Assembly (NCBI RefSeq): GCF_004359215.1
Contig: NC_090610.1
Location: forward strand, 10,987,520 to 11,016,613
Length of the DNA: 29,094 bases
Reading direction: 5' to 3'
DNA from: Bremia lactucae
Taxonomy: Eukaryota > Oomycota > Peronosporomycetes > Peronosporales > Peronosporaceae
Position 1 is the first letter of the stretch, and each line of letters begins with the position of its first letter. The notes beneath the pieces were generated by a model. That model saw only the letters and a program-made list of their open reading frames with translations. It was not told where the DNA came from and made no database searches. The position numbers were made by a program, and so were the translations under genes. Of the stretch, positions 1 through 7,460 are shown one piece after another.

Positions 1-174
1 ACTTAATTATATTAATACAGTTTTCATTTTACCCTCTTTAAGCTAGTTACCTTAAAGAGAAGTCTTCCTCTGCACGTACTAGTGTACGTGAAATAACGTA
101 AGGCACCACTCGCAACTGAAGCAGTGCGAAGTGGACTTGTACTGAAGCAGTACAAGTCGTAGTGCCCCGTTACA
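1..174 (+). mobile_element. 3' part of a family A Gypsy LTR (window-edge partial)
   Basis: The first 174 bases equal the last 174 bases of the complete LTR at 7009-7460 and end in the family terminus CCCCGTTACA. The stretch holds the usual run of small hairpins near the LTR end: CTCTTTAA/TTAAAGAG, CACGTAC/GTACGTG, and GACTTGTACT-gaagc-AGTACAAGTC at about 133-157. The 5' part lies outside the window. What follows is not a Gypsy primer-binding site but the tail of a family B LTR, so this is a solo LTR or an LTR whose internal part was lost. Confidence 0.85.
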
Positions 175-1342
175 ATACGAGTAATATTTATGAAACGAGG
201 CACCCTGTTACATCACCCCTCCCCTAAAAACAGTCACTTTAGTGGCTAATGTAAAGTGACAGAGAGTACTATTATGTCTCTCTGTAAATTAGCACTTGAT
301 GAATTATTTTAATTCCAGCTTTTAATTTGCGCATGGTTTCGAAACCCGTGCGCATGGCCTGTGAAGCCGCAAAGCTGACAGCTGCAAGGATAAGGGCAGC
401 TGCTAGCAATGCAATTTTTTCAGTAGACGCTAATGCGTCTGCTGTGGAGAGTGCGTCACCTCCTACTCCAATTGGAGGTGACTGGTCCAAGTCACCTGCT
501 CATCCCATTTTTGGTGACTGGCTCGAGTCGGTGTCATTGCCCGACACAGTGGCTACTGTTGAGGCCTCTGATTCACCCGGGGCCACGTCCGTTAACCCTA
601 CGGGCTCTAACGTGACAACCAAAGAGGTGATGACTAAGTTTTACTCCTCGTCAGACCCTGTTGGTGCGGAGCCATCTTGTGATGACTCCATGGACGATGA
701 TAACTCTGATGATGATACAATTCATCACCAGGAACGTAGTGATCGTTAAGTCACTTCGATAAGCATAGTACTGCTGCTGCTACTATGCATCATTAGAGGC
801 GGAGTGATTCTAAGGATCACTTCGAGAGTAATGCTAGCGTTAACGTTAACACAAACTAGCCGGAGAGGAACCGCAATGCTTTGCGGCTCGCTCCTAAAAA
901 GAAGCCCTGGTTGCCCTCTAAGAGCACTCAACTCGTTGGTATGGTATGACCAACGATCGCTACCAAATCCCGTTATTCGACTCATCCACGCTTCACAAGT
1001 CTAGTGAGGACAAAATAGAATTCTTCATATATACCTTTTTTCCGGCATTGATGGACACATGTAAGCGGGCAAAGGATGCGCTAAGCTCGGTCAAAATGGA
1101 GCACACTTCGGTTGATAAACCGTTAATGTGGTACAATTCACATTTTGGGTTCAAAAAAAATCTTAATTAAAAATTTGGTGATATCATTAAGATTCCATTT
1201 ATTATGGGTAATACGAGTGGCTGCAGAGATATAATGGCCGAAATTTATGGTAACTGGAATTACATGGTTCAGTTTTATATCTTAAAACATTCGATAAAGT
1301 TCAGTTCCCCTATTAATCATAAAGAATCTAGTCTTTTCCTAA
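175..1342 (+). mobile_element. family B element: LTR tail (175-212) and internal region
   Basis: Bases 175-212 match the end of the family B LTR-like unit at 1343-1852 and finish in GTTACA. The internal region follows (213-1342), with a conserved opening (about 213-300) that recurs diverged at 1853-1940. It carries a 140-codon frame (327-749) and a later broken frame (946-1345). I recognise no reverse transcriptase, integrase or protease, and see no clear tRNA primer-binding site after the LTR-like end or polypurine tract before the next one. It may be a non-autonomous LTR element or a fragment of a larger Gypsy-like element. An identical copy lies at 7461-8628. Confidence 0.55.
327..749 (+). 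CDS. 140-aa hypothetical protein of family B, acidic C-terminus
   Basis: An ATG-initiated frame of 140 codons. I do not recognise the product. The N-terminus is basic and alanine-rich, with no hydrophobic signal peptide. The middle is rich in Ser, Pro and Thr. The C-terminus has an acidic tract (DDSMDDDNSDDDT) followed by His/Arg/Asp residues. No zinc knuckle, protease or RXLR-type motif is visible. The nucleotide sequence is full of short inverted repeats, such as a 9-bp pair at 455-463/474-482 and AGACGC-taat-GCGTCT at 425-440, as in the Gypsy gag of this window. A diverged, stop-ridden copy of its first part lies at about 1910-2145. It could be a transposon accessory or gag-like protein, or the remains of a longer one. 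Confidence 0.4.
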   Translation: MRMVSKPVRMACEAAKLTAARIRAAASNAIFSVDANASAVESASPPTPIGGDWSKSPAHPIFGDWLESVSLPDTVATVEASDSPGATSVNPTGSNVTTKEVMTKFYSSSDPVGAEPSCDDSMDDDNSDDDTIHHQERSDR

Positions 1343-1345
1343 TGT
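946..1345 (+). pseudogene. broken downstream frame of family B
   Basis: A frame beginning MTNDRYQIPLFDSS is open to a single TAA at 1168-1170 and then continues in the same phase for another 58 codons (including GNTSGCRDIMAEIYGNWNY) to a TAA formed with the first bases of the next LTR-like unit. This suggests one protein of at least 130 residues broken by one nonsense change. It lies in a different phase from the 140-codon frame upstream. In between, a stretch reading APKKKPWLPSK in a third phase suggests that frameshifts separate parts of one ancient protein. I do not recognise the family. Confidence 0.35.
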
Positions 1346-1852
1346 AACGGGGCACCTATCGCTAGTACTGACAACAGTACTAGTCAATTTACACTAATAA
1401 CAGTGAAGTCGTGTGCCTCGATTTCTTCACGTACACTGACGTGTGAAGGAAGGTTACAAGTAGCTTAGAAGTTTTAGCTACTAGAGGTCGATACAAAGGC
1501 TTCAGTATAAAGAAAAAGTAAAACTGTAATAGTATACTTCATGTTCCTACGTTACGATACTGTATGTACTGACTTAAATATAATAATATCTAACTATGTA
1601 TTGCGCCTCCTTGCGCGGTCACAGTCGTGTCTTCAAAGGATTGGCGGGGTTGGTTTAAACTTAAATCAATTAATCAACAGACTACTGTCTTGTCGCCTCT
1701 ATATTACCACATTTGATAATATTAAAACTATTAAGTCAAAATTAATAAAGACAATAATTTGTACTTCTTTGGCTTATTTTCTCTTATGAAATATAGAATT
1801 TATTATTCCTTTTATAGGAAATAATGTTTATGTAACGGCAAACCTCGTCACA
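1343..1852 (+). repeat. family B LTR-like unit (510 bp)
   Basis: The unit starts TGTAACGGGGCACC and ends GTCACA. What follows (TCACTCCC...) corresponds to what follows the family B tail at 212, so the unit lies between two internal regions as an LTR would. Diverged relatives are at 6675-7008 plus 7461-7498, and an identical copy is at 8629-9138. The start shares TGTAACGGGG with the family A Gypsy LTR, suggesting the families are related or use the same integrase. The interior is AT-rich with no gene. Confidence 0.55.
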
Positions 1853-2145
1853 TCACTCCCATAACCAACAGTTAATTTAGTGAGAAGTGTAGAGTGACAG
1901 AGAGTAATAGTGTCTTTATTATGGTGTTCCATTTCCAACTGTTTAATGCGCATGATATTGAAGCCCGTGCGCCTTGGCGTATGAAGCCGCAACGCTGGCA
2001 GCTAGAGACTAAGTGTAGATGCTAGTGATGCAAATGCTTCAGTAGACGCTAATGCGTCTAATGTGGAGAGTTTGTCACTTCCTACTCCAATTGGAGGTGA
2101 CTGGTAAGAGCTTGTGTCATCGCCCGACTCATTGGCTACTGTTAA
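1853..2145 (+). mobile_element. second, decayed family B internal fragment
   Basis: This is a diverged copy of the family B internal start (compare 213-560): the TGACAGAGAGTA block, the GCGCATG block and the AGACGCTAATGCGTCT hairpin recur in order, but the reading frame is broken. It is cut off at 2145 by the family A LTR. The order LTR tail - internal - LTR - internal suggests a tandem element formed by LTR-LTR recombination, or two adjacent insertions. Confidence 0.6.
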
Positions 2146-2583
2146 TGTAACGGGGTGTATCGTTACATGAAATTAACACTTAAAGGTTGTTAATTAATAT
2201 ATTATCTAAAAGGTAGATAATGTTTGCAGAATATTACTTGACACGGTAATATTCTTAAAGCTTATTTATTGGTAGATATAGACCATTATATCTAATTTCT
2301 TTGCGGTCCAGTCAGCGCTGGACGCGCGCAAAGAGAGAGACAGATAAGACTTTATTACATGCTTTGTATTGGTTTATAATTGAGTTAGTTCTTAATAAAT
2401 AGAAACAGATAAACTTAATTATATTAATACAGTTTTTAATTAACCCTCTTTAAAGCAAGTGTTTTAAAGAGTCTTCCTCTGCACGTACTAGTGTACGTGA
2501 AGGGACGTGAGGCACCACTCGCACTGAGGCAGTGCGAAGTGGACTTGTACTGAAGCAGTACAAGGCAGTAGCGCCCCGTTACA
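2146..2583 (+). repeat. family A Gypsy 5' LTR (438 bp), copy 1
   Basis: The LTR begins TGTAACGGGG and ends CCCCGTTACA, a perfect 10-bp terminal inverted repeat. It is followed after two bases by a primer-binding-site-like TGGTAGCAC and then by gag, so this is a 5' LTR. The last 140 bp hold four consecutive hairpins: CTCTTTAAA/TTTAAAGAG (2446-2471), CACGTAC-tagt-GTACGTG (2482-2499), a pair around 2514-2541, and CTTGTACT-gaagc-AGTACAAG (2544-2564). No target-site duplication can be shown because no matching 3' LTR is in place. Confidence 0.85.
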
Positions 2584-2585
2584 CC

Positions 2586-2594
2586 TGGTAGCAC
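2586..2594 (+). other. tRNA primer-binding site (probable), copy 1
   Basis: TGGTAGCAC begins two bases after the LTR end. Gypsy-type elements often prime from initiator tRNA-Met, whose 3' end reads (G/U)CUACCA or a close variant; the first seven or eight bases fit. The same site follows the LTRs at 9869, 17497 and 26801, and in reverse at 11690-11698. The tRNA identity is inferred and not checked against the host tRNA set. Confidence 0.55.
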
Positions 2595-2633
2595 TTTGTA
2601 GTCCATCCAAGGATCACAGTTCCATCGTCTAAC

Positions 2634-3756
2634 ATGGACATGTTAGAGGATAATAAAAATACGCATCACGTTTCGCGTGATTGTTACTCCTTTCTAAGTG
2701 ACATAGAAAGGAGTGCGGTCGAATGATTGAGTTCGACCACAGGGAACAATGCCATCTTGGCCATGCTGTCCGGTTTGGACAGAGGGGCCCTCCATTCAGC
2801 CATCGCCATAATCATTCAACATGAACTTGACGAGGCGAAAGAAAAAGTAGCCTTGCTTAATCAGCAAGGCTCTCAACAGGCAGAACTGTTGAGGTTACAA
2901 CAGGTACAGACCCCTGTACCTGGGATGACGCAAACGCGTCGTCCCGAAACTTTAAAGATTGACATCTCTAAGTATAGGGGAGTCGAAGAAGACTCCCTCT
3001 TGAGATGGTTTGTCGAGTTGGACGATGCCATAAGGACACGTCACATCATCGACGAGCAAATGCAAGTCGCATTCACTCAATCAAATTTAGCAGGTCGTGC
3101 CAAAACTTGGGCATTGGGCCTTAAGTTGCGCGACCCATACGTCTTTGGGTCGCTAGAGGCTTTTAAAGCCCGGCTCAAACAGACGTTTGAACCGCTTAGG
3201 GCTGAGTTCAGAGCTCGATCATAGCTTCTGAAACTCAAGCAGGCAAGCGTGATGTTCACGCATATGCCCAGCACATACGACTTTTAGCGAGTTGTATAAC
3301 AAAAAACCCAGTTCATGAACACACGTTGATTACGGTGTTTAGGCAAGGTCTTACGAATGGTCCCGTAAAGACCCACCTGTTCCGCTTGGAACTGGATACG
3401 CTTGAAAAGCAATATCCGTTGCGGAACAAGAGGACTTTAGCTTGAGACAGGCTCAAGCTAGTTCTTCATCGTATCGTCCTCCAAGACGACACGAGCTTGG
3501 AAATCCAGAACACAAGGACCTCTCTTATGTCGAAAGCGAGAAACCTCGCTTTTCGAATAATAAGCGATTGCAGAAATGCCATCGCTGCCAAAAATTAGGA
3601 CACTACGCTCATGAGTGTAGTGCCCCACGCCCAGCACCGAAAGGTACTGAACGTAATTTTGGACCGTATGCCAAAAAGGGCAACAGTCGCGGGGCCGACG
3701 TTGTTGCGAAATCGCAACAACGAGACGGACCGCCAAAAAACGGTCGGGGTCAGTAG
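2634..3756 (+). pseudogene. gag: Ty3/Gypsy gag, copy 1 (broken)
   Basis: Gag makes the retrotransposon capsid and binds its RNA. The ATG at 2634 starts MDMLEDNKNTHHVS. A TGA at 2724-2726 replaces the CGA (Arg) seen in the copy at 26852. The frame then holds a predicted helical region, the retrotransposon-gag core (FVELDDAIRTRHIIDEQ ... NLAGRAKTWALGLKLRDP) and a TAG at 3222-3224. After that come a 1-base loss near 3240, another near 3404 (GAAAAGC against GAAGAAGC at 18319), and the C-terminal part from about 3442. That part has a CX2CX4HX4C zinc knuckle (CHRCQKLGHYAHEC) at about 3577-3618, ending at TAG 3754-3756. At least four lesions make it non-functional. Most of them also occur at 10000-10970 or 18100-18300, so they predate the duplications. 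Confidence 0.85.
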
Positions 3757-4078
3757 GGGTATAACGCCCTACTGATCCAGCAACCTCAAGAGAATTTGCA
3801 AATCTCTTGACTAAAGTTGCTCCAGACACACAATCATTATATGTCTCTGCACTGGTGATGAGGCATCCCTCATCACCTTGAAATTAAAAGTGACAAATGA
3901 TTTATCACTTAGAGCCTTAGTGGATTGTGGAGCGTCGAATAGCTTTATTCATCGCCAGTCGGTAGAAGTTCGTAGGCGCAAATATGTTGGGCGCGACATC
4001 CCTCCAACGAGGATGACGGTGCGTCTAGCGACAGGCGCATCGATAACAGTAATGAAACGCGTAGTGAAATTTCACTAC
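2665..4078 (+). repeat. string of short inverted repeats through gag-pro, copy 1
   Basis: Perfect inverted repeats with arms of 7 bp or more and loops of 10 nt or less, read directly: 2686-2714 (10-bp arms), 2717-2738 (7), 2850-2870 (8), 2872-2893 (8), 2901-2922 (9), 2978-2997 (7), 3130-3153 (7), 3438-3460 (9), 3533-3552 (8), 3699-3722 (11), 3750-3775 (9), 3786-3810 (8), 3854-3877 (10) and an 18-bp perfect palindrome at 4061-4078. Shorter ones lie between, for example 2665-2681, 2766-2782, 3158-3170, 3247-3261 and 3601-3622 (one G-U pair). Random equal-base sequence of this length should give about one of the longer class. Confidence 0.8.
3735..3775 (+). promoter_or_regulatory. candidate -1 ribosomal frameshift signal, gag to pro
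   Basis: A heptamer A AAA AAC (3735-3741) lies in the gag phase as cc(A AAA AAC), seven codons counting from its first base before the gag stop at 3754. After an 8-nt spacer (3742-3749), a perfect 9-bp stem follows: TCAGTAGGG at 3750-3758, 8-nt loop, CCCTACTGA at 3767-3775. The protease lies in the -1 phase relative to gag. Heptamer type, spacer and stem fit known -1 frameshift sites. Stem arms are unchanged at 18667-18692 and 27968-27993. In this copy the -1 frame meets a TAA in the loop, so it is now dead. Confidence 0.65.
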
Positions 4079-4099
4079 ACGTTAAAAGATTTACAGTAC
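3757..4099 (+). pseudogene. Gypsy aspartic protease fragment, copy 1
   Basis: In the phase -1 to gag, the sequence matches the protease lead-in and domain of 27959-28320. The active-site motif reads ALVDCGASNSFI (D-C-G-A-S, a retropepsin D-[ST]-G-A-type site with Cys), followed by MTVRLATGASITVMKR. The phase is broken by a TAA at about 3762 and a lost C near 3852 (CTGCACTGG against CTGCACCTGG at 28070). Homology stops at about 4099 in ...LKDLQY, before the hydrophobic-ILG-LPWL end of the domain, because an inverted fragment is joined there. The protein cannot be functional. Confidence 0.8.
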
Positions 4100-4102
4100 G
4101 AA

Positions 4103-4283
4103 CCGGTATTTTCCTTGAATGTCGCCCGCTAGGCGTGCATTCATGTCTCAATCCACTCGACTTATTGGAGTGGTGGACCTTCGGCGCTGCCATAGCATTC
4201 GCACAGCCGCCGGAAGCTGACTCTACAGGGTAATTAAAAATCACATTGTGATCTTGTGCAGTTGTACTTACTCGTAGTACATG
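4103..4283 (-). pseudogene. inverted fragment of the Gypsy pol linker
   Basis: On the minus strand this reads VSTTAQDHNV ... VESASGGCANAMAAPKVHHS ... GLRHECTPSGRHSRKIPV, closely matching the plus-strand linker at about 28490-28725 (VSTTAQDHSV ... GGCVNAQAAPKVHHS ... GRHSRSIPV). It sits directly after a forward protease fragment of the same family, so the element is rearranged head-to-head. About 33 bases present at 28511-28545 are missing here. The identical arrangement recurs at 19020-19200, so it formed before that duplication. Confidence 0.85.
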
Positions 4284-5961
4284 AATAGCTCGAGCTGAAC
4301 TTGGCGTGACAGTATGATCGCTAGCATGTCTAGTACATCGCGCTTTGGAATGCATGAATGTCACCTGCATCCTCAACAGAGACGCTTTCATGTTGGAAGT
4401 CTCCTTGTATGGTGCTGTCACATTTAAATGCCCCAGTTCTGCCCGACCTTTCAAATGGGTCCTACTTTTGAACCTCTTTAATCATGAAAGCCACTGTAAT
4501 AGCAGCTTTTCACCTCGAAAACCAGATGATGAGGTTTGTACAGACCTCCACATTAAAGTTTTCACTTAAAGTTGTAATGACTGTAGCTCATTTTGGCCAT
4601 CGTGTAATAATGTAGCTCGGATTTGACGATTGCGTCTATTTGTGCGTGTTGCTCTGGGACGCCCCGTGTCAACAGGCGTCCAAGATGCTTCGCATCTTAT
4701 GCAGTATTTCCAGTTGAGCTTTCTTAAGCAGGGATGCTACTGCGCGTCAAATTTATGAAAACTTGACCGTGACTCTCAAGGGTTCTGGCTTGTCCGAATC
4801 GCGAATGTCGTGGACGGACCACAAAAAGCAATCAAGCGTGACAGGCTCACATAGCACTAGCACATAAGAAGTGACAAACAAGTTATAATAATCTACGATG
4901 GAGCTTGGTATATGTATCCTTACAGCTTATGTAATATTTTTAATCTAACACATGTTCAGCAAATTTGAGGCTCTGTTTTTTTACTAGTCACTCAAGTCTG
5001 AGTTGGTATAGTGATCAATATTTTATTGATCAAGGCATTTTTTTGGTATAACCCCATTTTGAAAGCTGTGACAAAGCTATCGTAAATATTGATTTATGTA
5101 GAAAAATGCAATTGGGAATAACGGACCGTCAAAATTAGTTATGTGTCAACTTTGACTTTTCTCGCAGAATCGGTAACATATGGCAAACCATTTTTTTATC
5201 AAGGGTATTGATATCCCCACAACTAAAATGATATCCCCACAACTATTTTTAAAATTGTTATTATTATTTTTAAATTCAAACCGCTCCAACTTGAACTATT
5301 GCTTTCACAACTTTGTAAAAGAATAAATAAATCATTTTAATTTTGCATGCTAAATTTGATGTTCCTAAAACTCCTATAAAGATACTCATTGTTCATTTAT
5401 TTACCAAAGTTTTGGGAATTACAATTCCGGACTTTACCTTTTCATTGTAAATGTCCTTATGCTAGCTCTATTTGACAAATCTTGCAATTCAAGAGCTTTT
5501 TCTTGCCTCGATAGGTCTAAATCCAGATTGGAAGGATCCTTTGAATGGTAGTTTCGCCTCAATACTAAGTCTTCATGCTATTGGATGCCCAGCAATATTT
5601 TTTATTATTCGTGGTCATGTTGACCATTTTTCACAAGCAATTTCCATTGTTAATCATGTTTATATATTATAGCGTAGATAAAACAAATGGACAGTAAACT
5701 AACTTAGTAGCAGTTTTGCGCTGTCGATTCTCCTGAGTAAGATTTGACCTCTTCTGATTAAAAAGTTGAATCTTTTGCCTCAAGTACCCTCTCTATGATT
5801 AAATCTTACCTTGTATCGTATGTCCCTTCCAAGTTGCACTTTATGTAGTATCGCGTATTTGTTGTAGAGCTTTTGATAGCCACTGCATAGCTTTCAATGA
5901 ATTTAAAACTCTTATGCAGCTTTGAAGAGCTCTATAAATATGTTATAGGTTTGGTGAACTG
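4284..5961. other. unassigned AT-rich region, 1.7 kb (also at 19201-20878)
   Basis: I find no convincing gene. The first 300 bases have short open frames on both strands with no motif I know (for example 4345-4569). Around 4656-4698 there are two adjacent hairpins: GGACGCC/GGCGTCC and AAGATGC-ttc-GCATCTT. A 9-bp inverted repeat lies at 5012-5032, and a 20-bp tandem duplication at 5209-5248. From about 4900 the sequence is AT-rich and looks non-coding. A 66-codon frame at 5472-5672 lacks an ATG and any recognisable domain. The region is copied almost base for base at 19201-20878. Confidence 0.5.
5209..5248 (+). repeat. 20-bp tandem duplication
   Basis: TGATATCCCCACAACTAAAA is followed directly by TGATATCCCCACAACTATTT; the first 17 bases agree. 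The same pair occurs at about 20126-20165 in the duplicated segment. It is probably a simple slippage duplication. Confidence 0.8.
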
Positions 5962-6143
5962 TGTTGGAGATTGACATTGAGGTTGGTGCGTGCGGAGACT
6001 GAAGAAGATTTCCTTAGTGTGATGCGCGCCGTATTTCCGACATATTGAGGAGCATGATCATGCAAGTGCTTTAATACCCCCCCTTTTACTTTGATAACTA
6101 GCGGTGGTCCGAGGGCCGTCTCTGCGTCAAGCTTGTCTGCCCA
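5962..6143 (+). repeat. Copia 5' LTR (182 bp), copy cut by the gap
   Basis: The LTR begins TGTTGGAG and ends TGCCCA, identical by eye to 20879-21060, and is related to the 3' LTR at 25605-25835. The first bases of the Copia internal region follow (ATG at about 6151) and run into the assembly gap at 6203. The insertion site is the same as at 20879, so this is the same insertion event carried along in a duplicated segment. Confidence 0.85.
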
Positions 6144-6202
6144 ATAGGTGATGAGCCGCAACAGCTCGGACGATAAGGACACTGATGTCTGAGGTCAAAC
6201 TC

Positions 6203-6389
6203 NNNNNNNNNNNNNNNNNNNNNNNNNNNNNNNNNNNNNNNNNNNNNNNNNNNNNNNNNNNNNNNNNNNNNNNNNNNNNNNNNNNNNNNNNNNNNNNNNN
6301 NNNNNNNNNNNNNNNNNNNNNNNNNNNNNNNNNNNNNNNNNNNNNNNNNNNNNNNNNNNNNNNNNNNNNNNNNNNNNNNNNNNNNNNNN
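6203..6389. other. assembly gap (187 N)
   Basis: A run of undetermined bases. The left side is the first 59 bases of a Copia internal region. The right side does not match the corresponding part of the Copia element at 21120 onward, so the gap joins two unrelated pieces and its true length is unknown. Confidence 0.99.
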
Positions 6390-6527
6390 TAGCAGATCGA
6401 CAGGCATTTGCTCGAAAAATTCATGCACCAGATTTTGTTCTTGCTCTTTCGCATACATATGAGCTGAAGTTGCGATGATTGTCTTCTGAAAGCGCACCAA
6501 CACCTTCCAAGCAGAACTCAAATCCAT
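6390..6527 (-). CDS. partial unknown coding fragment next to the gap
   Basis: On the minus strand an ATG at 6525-6527 opens a 46-codon frame (MDLSSAWKVLVRFQKT ... KEQEQNLVHEFFEQ) that runs unbroken into the gap. It reads like protein (helical, charged) but I do not recognise it. It could be a fragment of a transposon gag or of a host gene. No splice site or further exon can be judged because of the gap. Confidence 0.3.
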
Positions 6528-6674
6528 CGGGTTAGGATCAGCAATCTCGCCGTATTGTAACTATTTAGAAAACGAGAAAGAATTTCCATCATAAGAGCAA
6601 CTTCGCACGATCCTATTATACGTATAATTATTTTTAAAAAAATTGGCGAATAATTTGCTCGTTCTAGACAATTA

Positions 6675-7008
6675 AAAAGCAGCTAATAAGTCTTAGCTAG
6701 TAAGGGTTAATTCTTAGAGGCTTTAGAATAGAGAAAAAGTAAAACTCTATTAATATATTAAGTTTTTTTATAACGATCTGCTCTCTTCTGGCTTTAACAT
6801 ATTAGTAAGTAACTATGCAATGCTCCTCCTTGGCGATGCCTAATCGTGTCATGTAACGATTGACGGGGTTACTTCAAACCTCAATAAACCAATCAATAGT
6901 AGACTAATGTCTTATTGCGTCAAAATTATTTAAATTAGGTAATATTGGAACTATTAAGTCAAAATAAATAAAAAATAATTTTGTACTTCTATTTTTATTA
7001 CTCTCATG
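6675..7008 (+). repeat. family B LTR-like unit, diverged, interrupted by a Gypsy LTR
   Basis: This matches about 1455-1790 of the family B unit, with many substitutions (blocks AGAAAAAGTAAAACT, CTATGCAATGCTCCTCC and ACTATTAAGTCAAAAT in order). It breaks at 7008, where a family A LTR starts. The missing end of the unit continues after that LTR at 7461-7498. Confidence 0.6.
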
Positions 7009-7460
7009 TGTAACGGGGTGTATCGTTACATGAAATTAACACTTAAAGGTTGTTAATTAATATATTATCTAAAAGGTAGATAATTTTGGAGGATATTACT
7101 TTATGTAGTAATGTTCAGAATTCTTATCCATAAATTGGTATACACCATTATATCTATTTATTCCGCAGACTAATCAGCTGTAGATGTAAACAAAAGAGAG
7201 AGTTAGATAAGATAAGATAAGAATTCAATTGCATCTTAAGTATTAGTTTATAATTATGTTAGAGCTAACAGATAGAAAAAAGAGATACTTAATTATATTA
7301 ATACAGTTTTCATTTTACCCTCTTTAAGCTAGTTACCTTAAAGAGAAGTCTTCCTCTGCACGTACTAGTGTACGTGAAATAACGTAAGGCACCACTCGCA
7401 ACTGAAGCAGTGCGAAGTGGACTTGTACTGAAGCAGTACAAGTCGTAGTGCCCCGTTACA
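7009..7460 (+). repeat. complete family A Gypsy solo LTR (452 bp)
   Basis: It begins TGTAACGGGG and ends CCCCGTTACA, and lies inside a family B LTR-like unit (6675-7008 before, 7461-7498 after). No Gypsy internal sequence adjoins either side, so this is a solo LTR. I looked for a 4-5 bp target-site duplication (TCATG before, ATACG after) and found none. Its 3' 174 bases are identical to the window start. Confidence 0.85.

Noticed and set aside
272..490. Minus-strand 72-codon frame in family B
   Set aside because: Antisense shadow of the 140-codon frame; no independent support.
327..749. Idea that the 140-aa protein is a secreted oomycete effector
   Set aside because: No N-terminal signal peptide and no RXLR, LFLAK or similar motif; it lies inside a repetitive element.
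2727..3224. Treating open stretches that begin at TTG or CTG as separate genes
   Set aside because: These start only because of upstream stops in gag; they are pieces of one broken gag whose ATG is at 2634.
3458..3829. Minus-strand open frame of 123 codons opposite gag (also at 18375-18746 and, longer, 27676-28218)
   Set aside because: It is antisense to the zinc-knuckle and protease lead-in and has no known motif. Palindrome-rich DNA reads similarly on both strands, which may keep the antisense frame open.
4345..4569. 74-codon plus-strand ATG frame near the inverted linker
   Set aside because: A minus-strand frame overlaps it and neither shows a motif; probably part of the rearranged element.
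5012..5032. Inverted repeat as a transcription terminator
   Set aside because: A bacterial-type terminator is not expected here; it is an isolated AT-rich hairpin in non-coding DNA.
5472..5672. 66-codon frame in the unassigned AT-rich region
   Set aside because: No ATG, no recognised domain, AT-rich non-coding surroundings; presence in both copies only reflects the duplication.
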